From assembly GCA_030267965.1 (NCBI GenBank), contig BRYA01000167.1, positions 1 to 36,776 of the forward strand: 36,776 nt of DNA. The letters run 5' to 3'. Source of the DNA: Triparma columacea. Its lineage: Eukaryota > Sar > Bolidophyceae > Parmales > Triparmaceae. Shown here in pieces: positions 9,512 through 20,356 of this stretch; within the stretch, counting starts at the first letter, position 1; each line of letters opens with the position of its first letter. Position numbers and translations under genes: made by a program. The notes beneath the pieces were generated by a model, which was not told the origin of the DNA, made no database searches, and was given only the letters and a program-made list of their open reading frames with translations.

Positions 9512-11507
9512 CTACAAACCGTTATCGACCCTTGCCATTCTGCTCGCGAGCGAGCTGATTTCCTTCTTCCCTTCTGGCCACAGTCTGATTGGTTTCTCTG
9601 GTATCCTCGGGCTGTTGATTTCGACTCTCTGCCCCTCCCCCCCCCCCTCCCCCGCCTCGTACCCGTCCCGGCGGTAGGCCTCCTCCTGCCTTTTGCCCAG
9701 GAAGACCATCCCCCCCTCACCCTTTCCTGTCCCGTGGTTGGCCCCTACCCTGGGAGCCCACGTAGTCATTAGGTCGTTGTGCAACAGGTCCTCGACCGCG
9801 AGCTGAGGGCCGAGGTGTGGTTGCGACCCGCTGTGGTAATCCGTTCCGATCCGAGCCACCGCCTGGTTGACCACCTTTTTGTCGACATTCAGCTGCCTGT
9901 TTCTGAGGGTGGTGGCAATCTCGGCATTGTTCTCAAACTGGTGGGCGTACCTATCGTCTATCAGCTTCTGCACGTTGCTCCTCATTTTGGCGCTGATTTC
10001 CCTGTCCTCTAGGTCGTGCAGACCAGCCTCCACCCTGGCTTCGTTCTCCATGATCTCCGCGACGTGGTCAATCTGGGCAATGTTGATCTTTTTCTCCTTC
10101 GCGGTGCCCTCCTCCGGGTCTCCGTACCTGTCACTTCCCAGCGCATAAGCAACGTGCGCCCCCGTCCTGCTGAGCTCCGCGTGCATCGCGGCGGCGTTCT
10201 TCGCCTTTGTTTTTGTCATCTTCTCTGGCAGGGGGCCGACGCTGTCCCCTGTTCTCCGATCACGAAGCGTCACAGGGTCATACCCTCCCTCTCTGACCAT
10301 TCGCTTGTAAAGGGCGAATTCTATCTTCTTGTCCCTATCGTCCATCCATTCGCGGTCTGCCTTGACCTGCGCTCTTGCGTTGGGGTATACCTGAAACACT
10401 TTATTGAATGCCTCTTTCGACTGCTCCTCGTACTCGTCCCTTATTCTCATGTTCTCCTCCACCATGTCCTCCGGGAGGTCGTCCTTGAGAATCGGGTCCC
10501 TCACAGCCTCCTTGTACTGCCTGCCGCCCTTGGGCCTCCCGGGCATCCACTCCTTGGTCCTTTCGTGCCTCTCCCTGTGGGGGGGGGGGGGTGGGAGTAG
10601 GGGGGAGCGGGGGGGGCGGGTGGGTGGGCGGGTGGGTGGGCGGGCGGGCGGGCGGGCGGGGCGAAGAGAAATCCGATGAATCTGCTTCAATAGAAAAGGT
10701 TCGCTCCGCTTGTGGTGGCCCGGGTCTTAGCTTTGCATCGATACTCTCAGTTCCCTCCACGGACTCACCTTGCCTTGAAGTACTCCTTGCTCTGTCTTGA
10801 GTGTTCCTCTGGTGGGTGAGGTTGCATTTGTTTATTTATCTCCTCGTGTTCGATCGCCAGCCTCATCTTCTCCATCCGTCTGTCGTAGTCGTCCATCTCG
10901 TTCATGATGTCATTCCCCGTGTCGACCTCGTCGGGGAACCGCTGGAGGACGGGGTTGTAGTCACTGCGGGGTGGAGGGGAGGAGTTGTGGAAACCCTCGC
11001 CGTCACCGGGGTTGAGGATGGGATTTAAAGGCATCTCGCGGCTTGATTTTATTGCCTCAAGCCTGGGGTTGGGAGGAGGTGGGAGGTGGGAGGTGAGTTC
11101 TTGCGCTTCAATCTGTCTCGCTTTTTACCCCCCCTCACCTGCTGTAATTCCCCATTGCAGGAGTCCCTATTTGAACCTGTTGGAACGCGTCCATTCCCCT
11201 TTCGTATGTGCTCTTCAGGTGTGGGAACTTCTCTGGTCGTCTTACGATCTCATTCTTCATCATGTCAGTGTGCCTCTGTAGCTCTCCCTGCCGAACAACT
11301 CCAGCCTTGCGGTATTGTTGAACCTCGTCGGCCCAGGACCAGCCGTCGTCTTGGTTTATACCGCCGTGCCCGAAGAGGCCCATCATGGTACCTGTTAGGG
11401 TCAAGGGGGGGGGAGATTTTGGGTGAGCGAGAGCAAAGAGCGGTTGACTATATTCCAGTTGACTCACCTGAGTTGTTGGACATCGACGTCCTGTTCCCGC
11501 CTTGCAT
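9512..11507 (-). CDS. Conserved-looking protein of unknown function, 4 exons
   Basis: Exons on the minus strand are 11507-11468, 11391-11139, 11062-10769 and 10574-9512. All introns are GT-AG and phase is kept (550 codons, 549 aa). A second in-frame ATG at 11483 would give 541 aa. The protein is hydrophilic, charged and helix-rich. It has no signal peptide, no membrane helix and no motif I recognise. Recurrent short patterns are YERGMDAFQQ, YNPVLQRFPDEV and NAEIATTLRNRQLNVDKKVVNQAV. It begins 146 bp from the Sft2 gene on the other strand. Intron 3 is extremely C-rich in the transcript (GGGCGGGT-type array on the + strand). The wide spread of ordinary sequence and clean splicing argue for a real gene. 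A cytoskeletal or flagellar role is possible but unproven. Confidence 0.75.
10578..10662 (+). repeat. GGGCGGGT/GGGTGGGC array inside an intron
   Basis: A run of G followed by tandem GGGT/GGGC tetramers lies in intron 3 of the unknown four-exon gene, next to its acceptor. The + strand carries far more than four G-triplets with 1-nt spacers, so it could form G-quadruplexes; the transcript carries the C-rich strand, which serves as the polypyrimidine tract. Confidence 0.85.
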
Positions 11508-11653
11508 CCTTAAATATGAACGGGCTCCGGGGGCGGGTCGTGGCAGTTCGTCCGGATGTTCCTGTTTGTTTTTGTTTGTTCCAACTTCCTTTTTGCAAAA
11601 CCGCCCTCCTCCGGACATCATTTCTTGGAATCCCCCACTCCCAAAAGGGCCGA
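11508..11653. promoter_or_regulatory. Compact divergent promoter
   Basis: Only 146 bp separate the upstream ATG of the unknown minus-strand gene from the Sft2 ATG (170 bp if the second ATG of the former is used). It contains a GC-rich part (CTCCGGGGGCGGGTCGTGG), a T-rich part (TTTGTTTTTGTTTG) and two CCGGA motifs. No TATA box is obvious. Both promoters and leaders must fit here. Confidence 0.6.
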
Positions 11654-12407
11654 ATGAACGACCTAACGAAGCAGGTTCAGGGTCTTTTAAATCCGGTACG
11701 TTCCGTCCCTTTCCTCTCTATATCCCCTGTTTGCCCCTTCCTCACTCTCTCCCCCTGTCCTTGCTCCCCCCCTCTTCCGGGGCCAGAACCGAGAAAAGAC
11801 CTGGAACGAGCAGCTGGAAGATGAAGGTGCGTTATCCCTCCGTAGAACTCCCTCCGCCTACTCCTCTCCGATCCCACTATCCTCATCTCTGTTTATCATT
11901 ATCATTATCATTATCCTTCCCTCTTACCCCCCCTTTCTCTTCCCCCTCCCCTCACCCCCACTAGTCTGCAGTGTCTTCCCTAGCCTCTCATACACCCAGC
12001 GTCTCTACGGTTGTCTCTCCTGCGCGATCTTCGGTTTCCTCCTCTCCTTCGGTTCCTTCCTCCGTTTCTCCCAGCTCCTCCGTGGGAACCCTACACCCTT
12101 TGCACTCTGCTTTACGTTGGGTAGCATAGTCGCGCTATGCGGGACGTGCTTCCTGTCAGGTCCACGTAGTCAGGTCAAGAAAATGTTCAAGAAGACCAGA
12201 ATAATCGCCACTCTAATGTACCTAGGTTCCATGGTGGGAACCCTGGTGGTAGCCTTCACCATGAAGGACGTGCCCGCGCAGGGGGCGCTGGTGCTGGTCT
12301 GTGTGGCGGCGCAGTATGTGGCGATTGTTTGGTACACGCTGAGCTATATACCGTTCGCGAGACAGTGGGCGAAGTCGTGCTGCACGAGTATTTGCTGCGG
12401 GGAATGA
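11654..12407 (+). CDS. Sft2-family vesicle transport protein
   Basis: Exons are 11654-11695, 11787-11826 and 11965-12407 (175 codons, 174 aa, phase kept). The short hydrophilic N-terminus leads into VFPSLSYTQRLYG, then four hydrophobic helices. Hallmarks of the Sft2/SFT2D family are present: the FTLG segment, TCFLSGPRSQVKKMF, and the C-terminal WYTLSYIPFAR followed by a Cys-rich tail. The family acts in Golgi/endosome membrane traffic and SNARE-dependent fusion. Length fits the 160-215 aa usual for the family. The start gives a 14-codon first exon ending at a clean GTACGT donor. Confidence 0.92.
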
Positions 12408-12552
12408 AATCTTGTTGAGGTGGGGTTTTGGGGTTGTAAAAATAGGAAAGCTAGTGTTGTGTATCTAACAGTCTACAAACAATTATCGGCAAACAATTAT
12501 TGGGCTCCTTTCTTCGGTTGTCAATGTATCACCCGTCAATGTATCAGCCCTT

Positions 12553-12741
12553 TTAATCGATGATGTTGATGAGGTCCCACCAGCTGGGCTTTGGTTCTAT
12601 GCTCATCCCCACAACAATGACGGCGGGGATGAAACCGTAGAGGAAGACCGGCTGGAACTTGGAGAAGAAGGTTGTGGCGGAGCTGTACTTTGTTATCGTG
12701 TTTGCGACAGAGGTAAGGAAGGAGGTGTTCTTCTTGGCCAT
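12553..12741 (-). CDS. TOM7-like mitochondrial outer-membrane import subunit
   Basis: A single-exon 62-aa protein. After a polar N-terminus it has one hydrophobic helix, VFLYGFIPAVIVVGMS, followed by a Pro/Trp-containing tail. The GFIP-x-VI motif inside the helix and the tiny size are typical of TOM7, which modulates assembly of the TOM translocase. It is transcribed away from the aconitase gene. The match rests on one motif plus topology, so a different single-pass protein is possible. Confidence 0.7.
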   Translation of the reverse strand: MAKKNTSFLTSVANTITKYSSATTFFSKFQPVFLYGFIPAVIVVGMSIEPKPSWWDLINIID

Positions 12742-13305
12742 GGTGGTCTGAGGGGTTGTTGGGGTGGAGGGAGTTGTGTGTGGGGGGGGGAGGGGGGGGG
12801 GTGTAGGTGTGTGTGAGTGTGTGGTGTGAGAAGTGGTAAGAGTAGTATGTGTGAGATGTAGTCAGATAGTGTATATGGTATTGTGTATGGTTTGTATATG
12901 CTGGAGCCATCGATTCTAGTGAATGTGGCTGTTCGTTCACTGTTCGTTTTGCTGTTTGTATCACTATTAGTATTCCTACTATTGTTGTTGTTACAAAAAT
13001 GAGTAGAGACTGGAAAGTCTACGGCCCATTCCCAGACAGATATAAACCTAAACAACCCGCCATTGCCCTTTAAATCGATCGGCACTAAAAACTAATGTTA
13101 TTAGTGTCACAGTCAACGCTATGTCATATCAAACCAACGACTCCTCACCAAGTTATGTAGCCTAAGAGATTTAGAGGAAATGGAAGGGAGAGTCGGAGGG
13201 GGCTCGCTGAAAGGCGGACTCGTCGAAGAATTGAAGGCCAATTTGCAACTTTCTTCTCACTTGTGTGCTCATTTTCTCGCTGCCACCTCACTCCTGTAAC
13301 CGAAC
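12742..13305. promoter_or_regulatory. Divergent spacer between TOM7-like and aconitase genes
   Basis: Both genes read outward from this 564-bp spacer, so it should carry both promoters; both products are mitochondrial. The TOM7 side (about 12770-12900) is a GT/G-rich low-complexity tract. The aconitase side is ordinary sequence. No clear TATA box or shared element found. Confidence 0.5.
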
Positions 13306-16300
13306 ATGCACCGTTTCGCCTCCACTGCGGCACGCTCAGCCCTGAGAGTAAAACCATTCGCTCTGACTTCTCCTCTGGCCCGCGCCAGGCCTTTCTCTGC
13401 CTTCACCCGTTCTCAGCCTGCCCTTGGATTTCTCTCAGACTACGACGAGCACGTCCAAGAGAGAGCGACCTCTTACGCTGTCCCCATCGCTCCGAAGCCC
13501 CTGGATGCGGCTCAGGTCTCGGAGCTCATTGAGGAGGTAAAGGTGAGCAGATGTTCAGGTTGACGAGAGGTGAAGTTTCTTCTGCAATTGCCCAATATAC
13601 ATCAGAACGGATTCCCCGTCTACTCAAGCGTTTAATATCACCGTGTACCCATTTTTACACCTAAACTGACCCCCCTACCCACCCCTGTATTTAAAATATC
13701 ACCCCCCTCCCCTAGTCCGGAGTTGGATCTGCCGAGGACCGCGCCCGTCTCCTCGATCTTCTCACCAACCGCGTCCCCCCCGGTGTCGACGAGGCCGCCT
13801 ACGTCAAGGCCTCCTACCTCGCCGCCCTAGCTTCCGGCGAGGAGTCCCCATCCCTCGATGGTCTCGACAAGGCCCGCGCAGTCGAGCTCCTCGGCACCAT
13901 GCAGGGAGGCTACAACGTCGCGCCCCTCATCAAGGCGCTCTCCGACCCCGACGAGGCGATCGCGGCGTCGGCGGCTACGCAGCTGAAGACCACCCTCCTA
14001 GTCTTCGACGCGTTCTACGAGATTGAGGAGCTGCACAAGGCAGGCAACAAACACGCCACGGGAGTCATGGAGAGCTGGGCGGAGGCGGAGGTGAGATATT
14101 TTTAAGGGTTCGCACCAACCGACCCCCCCACGCACCCCGTGGCCTTTAGGCAACTATTCTAACTCCCCCATCTTCTCTCACCATCACCACTTAGTGGTTC
14201 ACCTCCAAGCCCGAGGTCCCCGAGAAGCTAACCGTCACCGTCTTCAAGGTCAGCGGCGAGACCAACACCGACGACCTCAGTCCCGCCCCCGACGCCTGGA
14301 GTCGCCCTGACATTCCCCTCCACGGTCTGGCCATGCTCAAGAACTCCCGCGACGGCATCGTCCCGGACGTAGACGGGGAGTGCGGACCCATCAAGCAGAT
14401 GGACGAACTCAAGGCTAAGGGCTTCCCCCTCGCCTACGTCGGCGACGTCGTCGGTACCGGGTCCTCCAGGAAGTCCGCGACCAACTCTGTCCTCTGGTTC
14501 ATGGGCGACGACATGCCCTACATCCCAAACAAGAAGACGGGGGGCCTTTGCATCGGGGAGAAGATCGCCCCCATCTTCTTCAACACAATGGAGGACTCCG
14601 GTTCCCTCCCCATCGAGATGGACGTAAAGCAGCTCAGCACCGGGGACGTTATTGAGGTCTACCCTTACGAGGGTGTAACCAAGAACCACGAGACAGGGGA
14701 GGTCGTTTGCGAGTGGGAGCTCAAGACCCAGGTCCTCCTCGACGAGGTCCGCGCGGGTGGGCGTATCCCCCTGATAATCGGGAGGGGCCTAACGAACAGG
14801 GCAAGGACGAGCATGGGGATGGACAAGTCTACTGTCTTCAAGACACCGGTTGACCCGGAACAGAACGCTAAGGGGTACACGCTGGCGCAGAAAATGGTCG
14901 GGAAGGCGTGCGGAGTACCTGGAGTTCTACCTGGACAGGTGAGATTGGAGCGGGATGGAAGGTTTTTATAGAGAAACGGGACACTGACACCAACACCTCC
15001 CCGACTTGCTTCCCCCCTCCTGCCAGTACTGCGAGCCTGAGATGACCACGGTCGGATCCCAGGACACTACCGGTCCCATGACCCGCGACGAGCTCAAGGA
15101 CCTCGCCTGCCTCGGCTTCTCCGCCGACCTCGTCATGCAGTCCTTCTGCCACACGGCCGCCTACCCCAAGCCCGTGGACGTTACCACCCACCACACCCTG
15201 CCCGACTTCATCAGGAACAGGGCCGGGGTATCCCTCAGGCCGGGGGACGGCATCATCCACAGCTGGCTCAACCGCATGCTCGTCCCCGACACCGTGGGGA
15301 CGGGCGGGGACTCACACACACGCTTCCCCATCGGCATCTCCTTCCCTGCCGGGTCGGGCCTCGTGGCCTTCGGAGCCGCGACGGGCGTGATGCCCCTGGA
15401 CATGCCTGAGTCCGTCCTCGTAAAGTTCACTGGGGAGATGCAGCCGGGGATCACACTCAGGGACCTCGTTCACGCCATCCCCCTCAAGGCCATCGAGATG
15501 GGGCTCCTCACCGTCGAGAAGCAGGGGAAGAAGAACATCTTCTCGGGGAAGGTCCTGGAGATTGAGGGACTCCCAGACCTCAAGTGCGAGCAGGCGTTTG
15601 AGCTTAGTGACGCTAGCGCTGAGAGGAGCGCTGCCGGTTGCTCCATCAAGCTTAACAAGGAGCCCATCATTGAGTACCTTCAGAGCAACGTCGTTATGCT
15701 CAGGTGGATGATCAAGGAGGGTTACGGGGACGCCAAGACCCTCGAGAGGAGGATCGCTCGGATGGAGGAGTGGATGTCCAACCCGGTGCTACTAGAGGCG
15801 GACCCGGAGGCAGAGTACGCGGCGAAGATCGAGATCAACCTCAACGAGCTCACCGAGCCGATCGTGTGCTGCCCCAACGACCCAGACGATGCCAAGAAGC
15901 TCTCGGATGTAGCGGGGGAGAAGATCGACGAGGTTTTCATCGGGTCGTGCATGACCAACATCGGGCACTTCCGCGCGGCCGGGAAGCTCCTCAAGGAGCA
16001 GGCCGGTGCCGTCCCCACCAAGCTCTGGATCGCCCCCCCCACCAAGATGGACGAGGCCCAGCTCACCGCCGAGGGCTACTACTCCATCTACGGGTCAGCC
16101 GGGGCCAGGACGGAGATGCCGGGCTGCTCCCTGTGCATGGGCAACCAGGCCCGCGTCGCCGACGAGGCGACCGTCGTCTCCACCTCCACCAGAAATTTCC
16201 CCAACCGCCTAGGCAAGGGCGCGAACGTATACCTTGCCTCCGCGGAGCTGGCGGCCGTGGCCTCCATCACAGGGTCCCTCCCGACCCCCGAGGAGTATTT

Positions 16301-16445
16301 GAGCTACGCGAAGAACCTGGACGCGACGGCGGCGGACACTTACAGGTACCTGAACTTTGACGAGCTGCCGGAATTCGTTGAGGCAGCAAGCACCATTGAA
16401 GTCTCGAGTGAGATGAAGGAGGCGGCGGCTGCGCTTAGAGCATAA
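13306..16445 (+). CDS. Mitochondrial aconitate hydratase, bacterial AcnB type
   Basis: Exons are 13306-13542, 13716-14090, 14195-14938 and 15027-16445; every intron is phase 0 and GT-AG (925 codons, 924 aa). The enzyme isomerises citrate to isocitrate in the TCA cycle. The first 45 or so residues are rich in Arg, Ala and Ser with no acid ([15 protein letters not shown]...), a good mitochondrial presequence. The AcnB HEAT-like domain ([31 protein letters not shown]) and swivel domain ([30 protein letters not shown]) follow, then the catalytic domains. Likely 4Fe-4S ligands are Cys in GSCMTNIGH near residue 760 and the CxxC of PGCSLCMGN near 819-822. It aligns end to end with bacterial AcnB and is not the AcnA/IRP type found in animal mitochondria. 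Confidence 0.97.
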
Positions 16446-16495
16446 ATTGAGGGGGAAGAGATACAAAGAGAGAGAAAGTAAGAGAGAAAGAAGAA

Positions 16496-16526
<31 letters not shown>

Positions 16527-16613
16527 AGGAAAAGAAAGAGATGAGAGAGAGAAGAAGAAGAGGGTCAAAAACGATTTTAAAATGGTTTCAACAAAATCAA
16601 GACAGGGTTATTC
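16446..16613 (+). repeat. GA/GAAA purine tract between convergent genes
   Basis: Most of 16455-16562 is purine only on the + strand (GAGAGA, GAAAGAAA). It separates the stop of the aconitase gene from the stop of the minus-strand membrane-protein gene and probably forms both 3' ends. Confidence 0.8.
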
Positions 16614-17348
16614 CTACACGTCCTCTATCTCCGGCGGCGAGTTTTCCATTTCCACTAGTTTATCGCCGGCATCATCCCCGCTCCCCCCCACCCCTCCCCC
16701 CCCCAACGACGGCTGGACTTCACTATTCGCAATCATATCATCATACAACCTAAACGAGTAGCAAGCAAAGGGTAGGTAGAAGATTGAGTCCAGCAACCTT
16801 GTGATCAAGTACGAGTCGTCCACGTTTTCCCATATGTCTGGGAGTCCAAAAAAACAGGCAGAAAAGGTAGCGAAAAGCACAGAGGCCCTCATCCTGAACG
16901 TCCCCCTCTTCCTAACGAAGACCTCCCACAGCATGCAAAGCGAGAAAACAACCGTGCACGCGAAGTACATAATGTAGCCGATCTCGCTCTCCGTGATCAT
17001 TTGCAGGGCCACCGTACCGCACGCCAGGGCCGCCCCGGACGCGGAGAATATTCGGAACCACCGTGAGCCCTCCTCGGAAACGACCTGACCCCCGCCGAGG
17101 AGGAGGGCGAGTCCGGTAACGGCGACGGCGTAGCCGGCGAATATTAGGAAGACTCCGTGCGCCTCGCTCCCGGCTTCAGTGTTGGCGACGGACGAGAGAG
17201 ATTGGAGGGTCTGGCAGAGGAGGTAGACGGAGTAAGTAGAACGGATCCAACCGATGGGCATCTTGGAGGAGGGGACATTGAAGACGATCAGGGTTAGGAA
17301 GGTGGTAACAGCCCACACCCAATCACCATAGTCGTGAGATACAGGCAT
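16614..17348 (-). CDS. Polytopic membrane protein of unknown function
   Basis: A single exon encodes 244 aa. About seven hydrophobic segments can be seen, roughly at residues 10-26, 36-54, 64-84, 96-113, 118-138, 150-168 and 178-198, with very short loops. An acidic, Gly/Pro-containing C-terminal tail follows (SLGGGGVGGSGDD then ENSPPEIEDV). There is no signal peptide beyond the first helix. Topology is compatible with a small 7-TM family, but no diagnostic motif is visible. It is divergent from the Frizzled-CRD-like gene across a 568-bp spacer. Confidence 0.7.
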   Translation of the reverse strand: MPVSHDYGDWVWAVTTFLTLIVFNVPSSKMPIGWIRSTYSVYLLCQTLQSLSSVANTEAGSEAHGVFLIFAGYAVAVTGLALLLGGGQVVSEEGSRWFRIFSASGAALACGTVALQMITESEIGYIMYFACTVVFSLCMLWEVFVRKRGTFRMRASVLFATFSACFFGLPDIWENVDDSYLITRLLDSIFYLPFACYSFRLYDDMIANSEVQPSLGGGGVGGSGDDAGDKLVEMENSPPEIEDV

Positions 17349-17916
17349 TGAGGTAGTAAGAATGGAGGGGGTGGAGGGGGGAACGTTTATCGCGCGAGAG
17401 GGTATGTTATACGGTGGAAATCGGTGTGTCGCTGTTTTGGCGAAGGGGAAGGGCGGGAGGTTCTTAGAAAGCTGTTATGAAGACAGGGGGTCTGACTATC
17501 GACTTGTCGCAAACGCAAAACTCACTTGTTCGGAACTGGGCAACGAAATTTTTATCTCCTCATGGGAGTAAGCCTGCAGAACAAGTATAGGTGTTTTGTG
17601 TCGTTCTGGCTGGTCCTATCCCTTAGTTATGCCATTATCAGTGAGGAGTATGAGTACTGTGAGTTAGTTAAAAGCTTGGCTTCTAGCAGGGTCCCGGCGG
17701 TGGACTTTTGTGTGGGGAAAACCAGTGTGTTCAATCGGTGACATTTAGTGTAAACCTGACGGGGCTGTTTCGGCGAAGGGTTCGAGCAGTTTAGGGTCTC
17801 GTCCGCTCTGTTTTCCTGCTTGGCATGACATGAGAGCTTCATATCTCCCCCCTCCCCTTCCCCTCACCCCAAATCCCTCCCCCTCGTGTCACCCCTCTCC
17901 AGCCTTGGTTAGCACG
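17349..17916. promoter_or_regulatory. Divergent promoter region with a repeated 16-mer
   Basis: The spacer lies between two membrane-protein genes read in opposite directions. CTGTTT(T/C)GGCGAAGGG occurs twice in the same orientation, at 17432-17447 and 17765-17780, with one mismatch. The core TTT(T/C)GGCGAA resembles E2F-type sites. C-rich tracts lie just upstream of the + strand ATG. No ORF is supported. Confidence 0.5.
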
Positions 17917-20301
17917 ATGAACTATAAATACCACTGGTGGATACTCTTCTCGATATACTTCAAGTGTGCACAGCTGATGTGGCACTCCATGATGGCTGTT
18001 TTCCTCCTTGATTTGTCTGGTTACCGTGTAAGTTCATGTGTCAAGTTTGCGTTACATTTGCGCCCAAGGTGGTGAAGTTGGGTCCTCCTACCCCGGATGT
18101 CCCCCGCTCCTTCCCCGTGCTCCTTCGTTGCTTCTCATTCATTAAACACCACACACACAAAAACCCCACAGATTCAACATTTCAAACCACTTCTTTTTGG
18201 GCTTGGAAGCCTCTTCTTGTACTACATTTGTGCTTACAATATACGCCAAGCCAGGGGAAGCAACCCCATTTTTCGGCCCGAAATGAGAACCATGCATGAA
18301 GATATAATAGCCTCCCTTTACCCCACTGAAGATAAGGGGGGCTGTTTCAATGTGGTTGACACTGGGTTGGATCCGGGACATCAATACTCTGATCTCGGCC
18401 TTTTTCCTGAAAAAGTCAATATATACGATTCGGGCGTGGCAGATATTTGTGGGAATGGTGTCTCTTTCTTCGCCTACTTCAACGACACCATGCACGGCAA
18501 TCTCACTGAGGAGTTAGAGGCGACAAGGAACAAGTACTGCTCCAGCCCAAATTCGAAGGAATGCGAACACAACAAGGCTTACGCTTTTCAGAATCACGCC
18601 GAGAGCGTGTTCACTAGAATTCGGTTAGAAATATTTCAGTTGAGAATCCAACATCATACGTCAATCTCAGACCACGGATTTGACTACAACAAATATAAGG
18701 CAATAATGGCGTGCGGGGAGAAGCTCATGGAGATGATGTGCGATGTATTGCTGCCGAAGTGTGGAAGCGCATGCTTTAGGAAAAGAATTTGTCGTCGAGA
18801 CTATCTAGAATTTAAGGAAATTTGTTCGGTTGCTGCGTTAGACGAGTGGGGAGTGCACGACGAACCGAAGACATTTGCGAATTTCCCTGAAATTGTTCAG
18901 CTGTTCAGTTCCTTGACAATCAATGAGACGGACCAAATCGACCCTCATTATTTCCAGGACGAGTGCTACGAAGTAAATCCCGGCTTTGAAGGTAGCCTCG
19001 ATCAATGCTTTAACTCGAGTAAAGCGATTAGGTTTCGTGAAGTACACACGGGGGAGAGTGGAGTTTACAAGAACGGGGCGAGACACCGAAAAAGAATTCC
19101 GAAAAATAACCCGGACAACCAATTCTCTTGGTATAGCCACACTGTTGAAGAAAACCGTTATGCATATAGTGACCTTACAACATACCACGGTGATATAAAA
19201 CCTCTCGCGGACGATTTGTTGCCGGGGCAAGATCTGTTGGTACCCTTAAACCATCTGGCGCCGTATCTAGACAGTGTGGGGACCGACAGAGCTCGACAAG
19301 TTTATGGTTTCGAGATCGCGAGGAGTTTAAACAAAGGCGTGAAACAAAACGTCGACGAGAGGACCCGCACCTTGTTCAATCAGATGAAGCTTTTGCAATC
19401 AACCTACAATGTCCAGGTATACTTGACGTCGGGGTACGCCTTCCTCCTGAGGCTCTCACTCTCCATCCTTCTGATTGTCAGCCCCCTATACTGGTTGCAG
19501 CAACGCGGTGGCTCCCGCACCAAGGACGAGGACTTGAGCAGGCGTCTAAGTGTCAATCACAAATGCGCCGTCGTTCCCAGGATATTTTTTGTGCAGACTC
19601 TCAGCATCGCGTTTGTGATAAGGGCCATCATGGCTATTACGGAGGTAATCAGTGACAAAAGCAGTGACGAGATGGCGTATCGATTAAATGAAGTTGATTA
19701 TTCCAGTCCCCGTGATCCCCACCATGACCCCTTTGCGGGGATTTCCTCGCCTGTTGGCGAGGAAATAGAGGGGTTCTTTCTGTTGAAGGAGATCTGGGGC
19801 TTGGGCACACTTTTCCTCTACATGATTGCGGAGGGAGGCATATCAAGGCCCAGTTATAACGACTTTACCAGCAAGAAGTCTGGGGAAGCAGCACCTGAGG
19901 GTGAAAGTGAGGATGAAGGTGATGAAGGTGGAAAGATAGAGAGGAACAAGAGTGGGTTGGGGACATTGCCTTCTATTGTGATGGCGTTGTCTTCGCTCCC
20001 TTCTACCCTTATGCGCTTTATCTTCAGAATGCCCACCGCAGTCTGGCAGAAAGTACGCCCCAAGGTGCTGACTGTGCGGTCCGTACTCTTCTCTTGGGCC
20101 CTGGACATTGTCATGGTGGAAAGAACGCTACAACACAACAAACATTATCTTAGCAAATGGCCAGACAGGGGATGGATGATTGTTGTCCTACATATATACC
20201 TCGCACTCTCCGGCGTTGCCCTCCTGGCGTTTATTGGGTCCACTTGTAAGGGTGCATGGAGCGGAGGGGGGGCAAGGAAAACAAGGAAGCAGCACTTGAT
20301 T

Positions 20302-20356
<55 letters not shown>

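Noticed and set aside
15704..16360. Long alternative + frame (218 aa) inside aconitase
   Set aside because: It overlaps the catalytic exon of AcnB in another frame; the Gly/Arg/Gln-rich composition is a by-product of the GC-rich third position.
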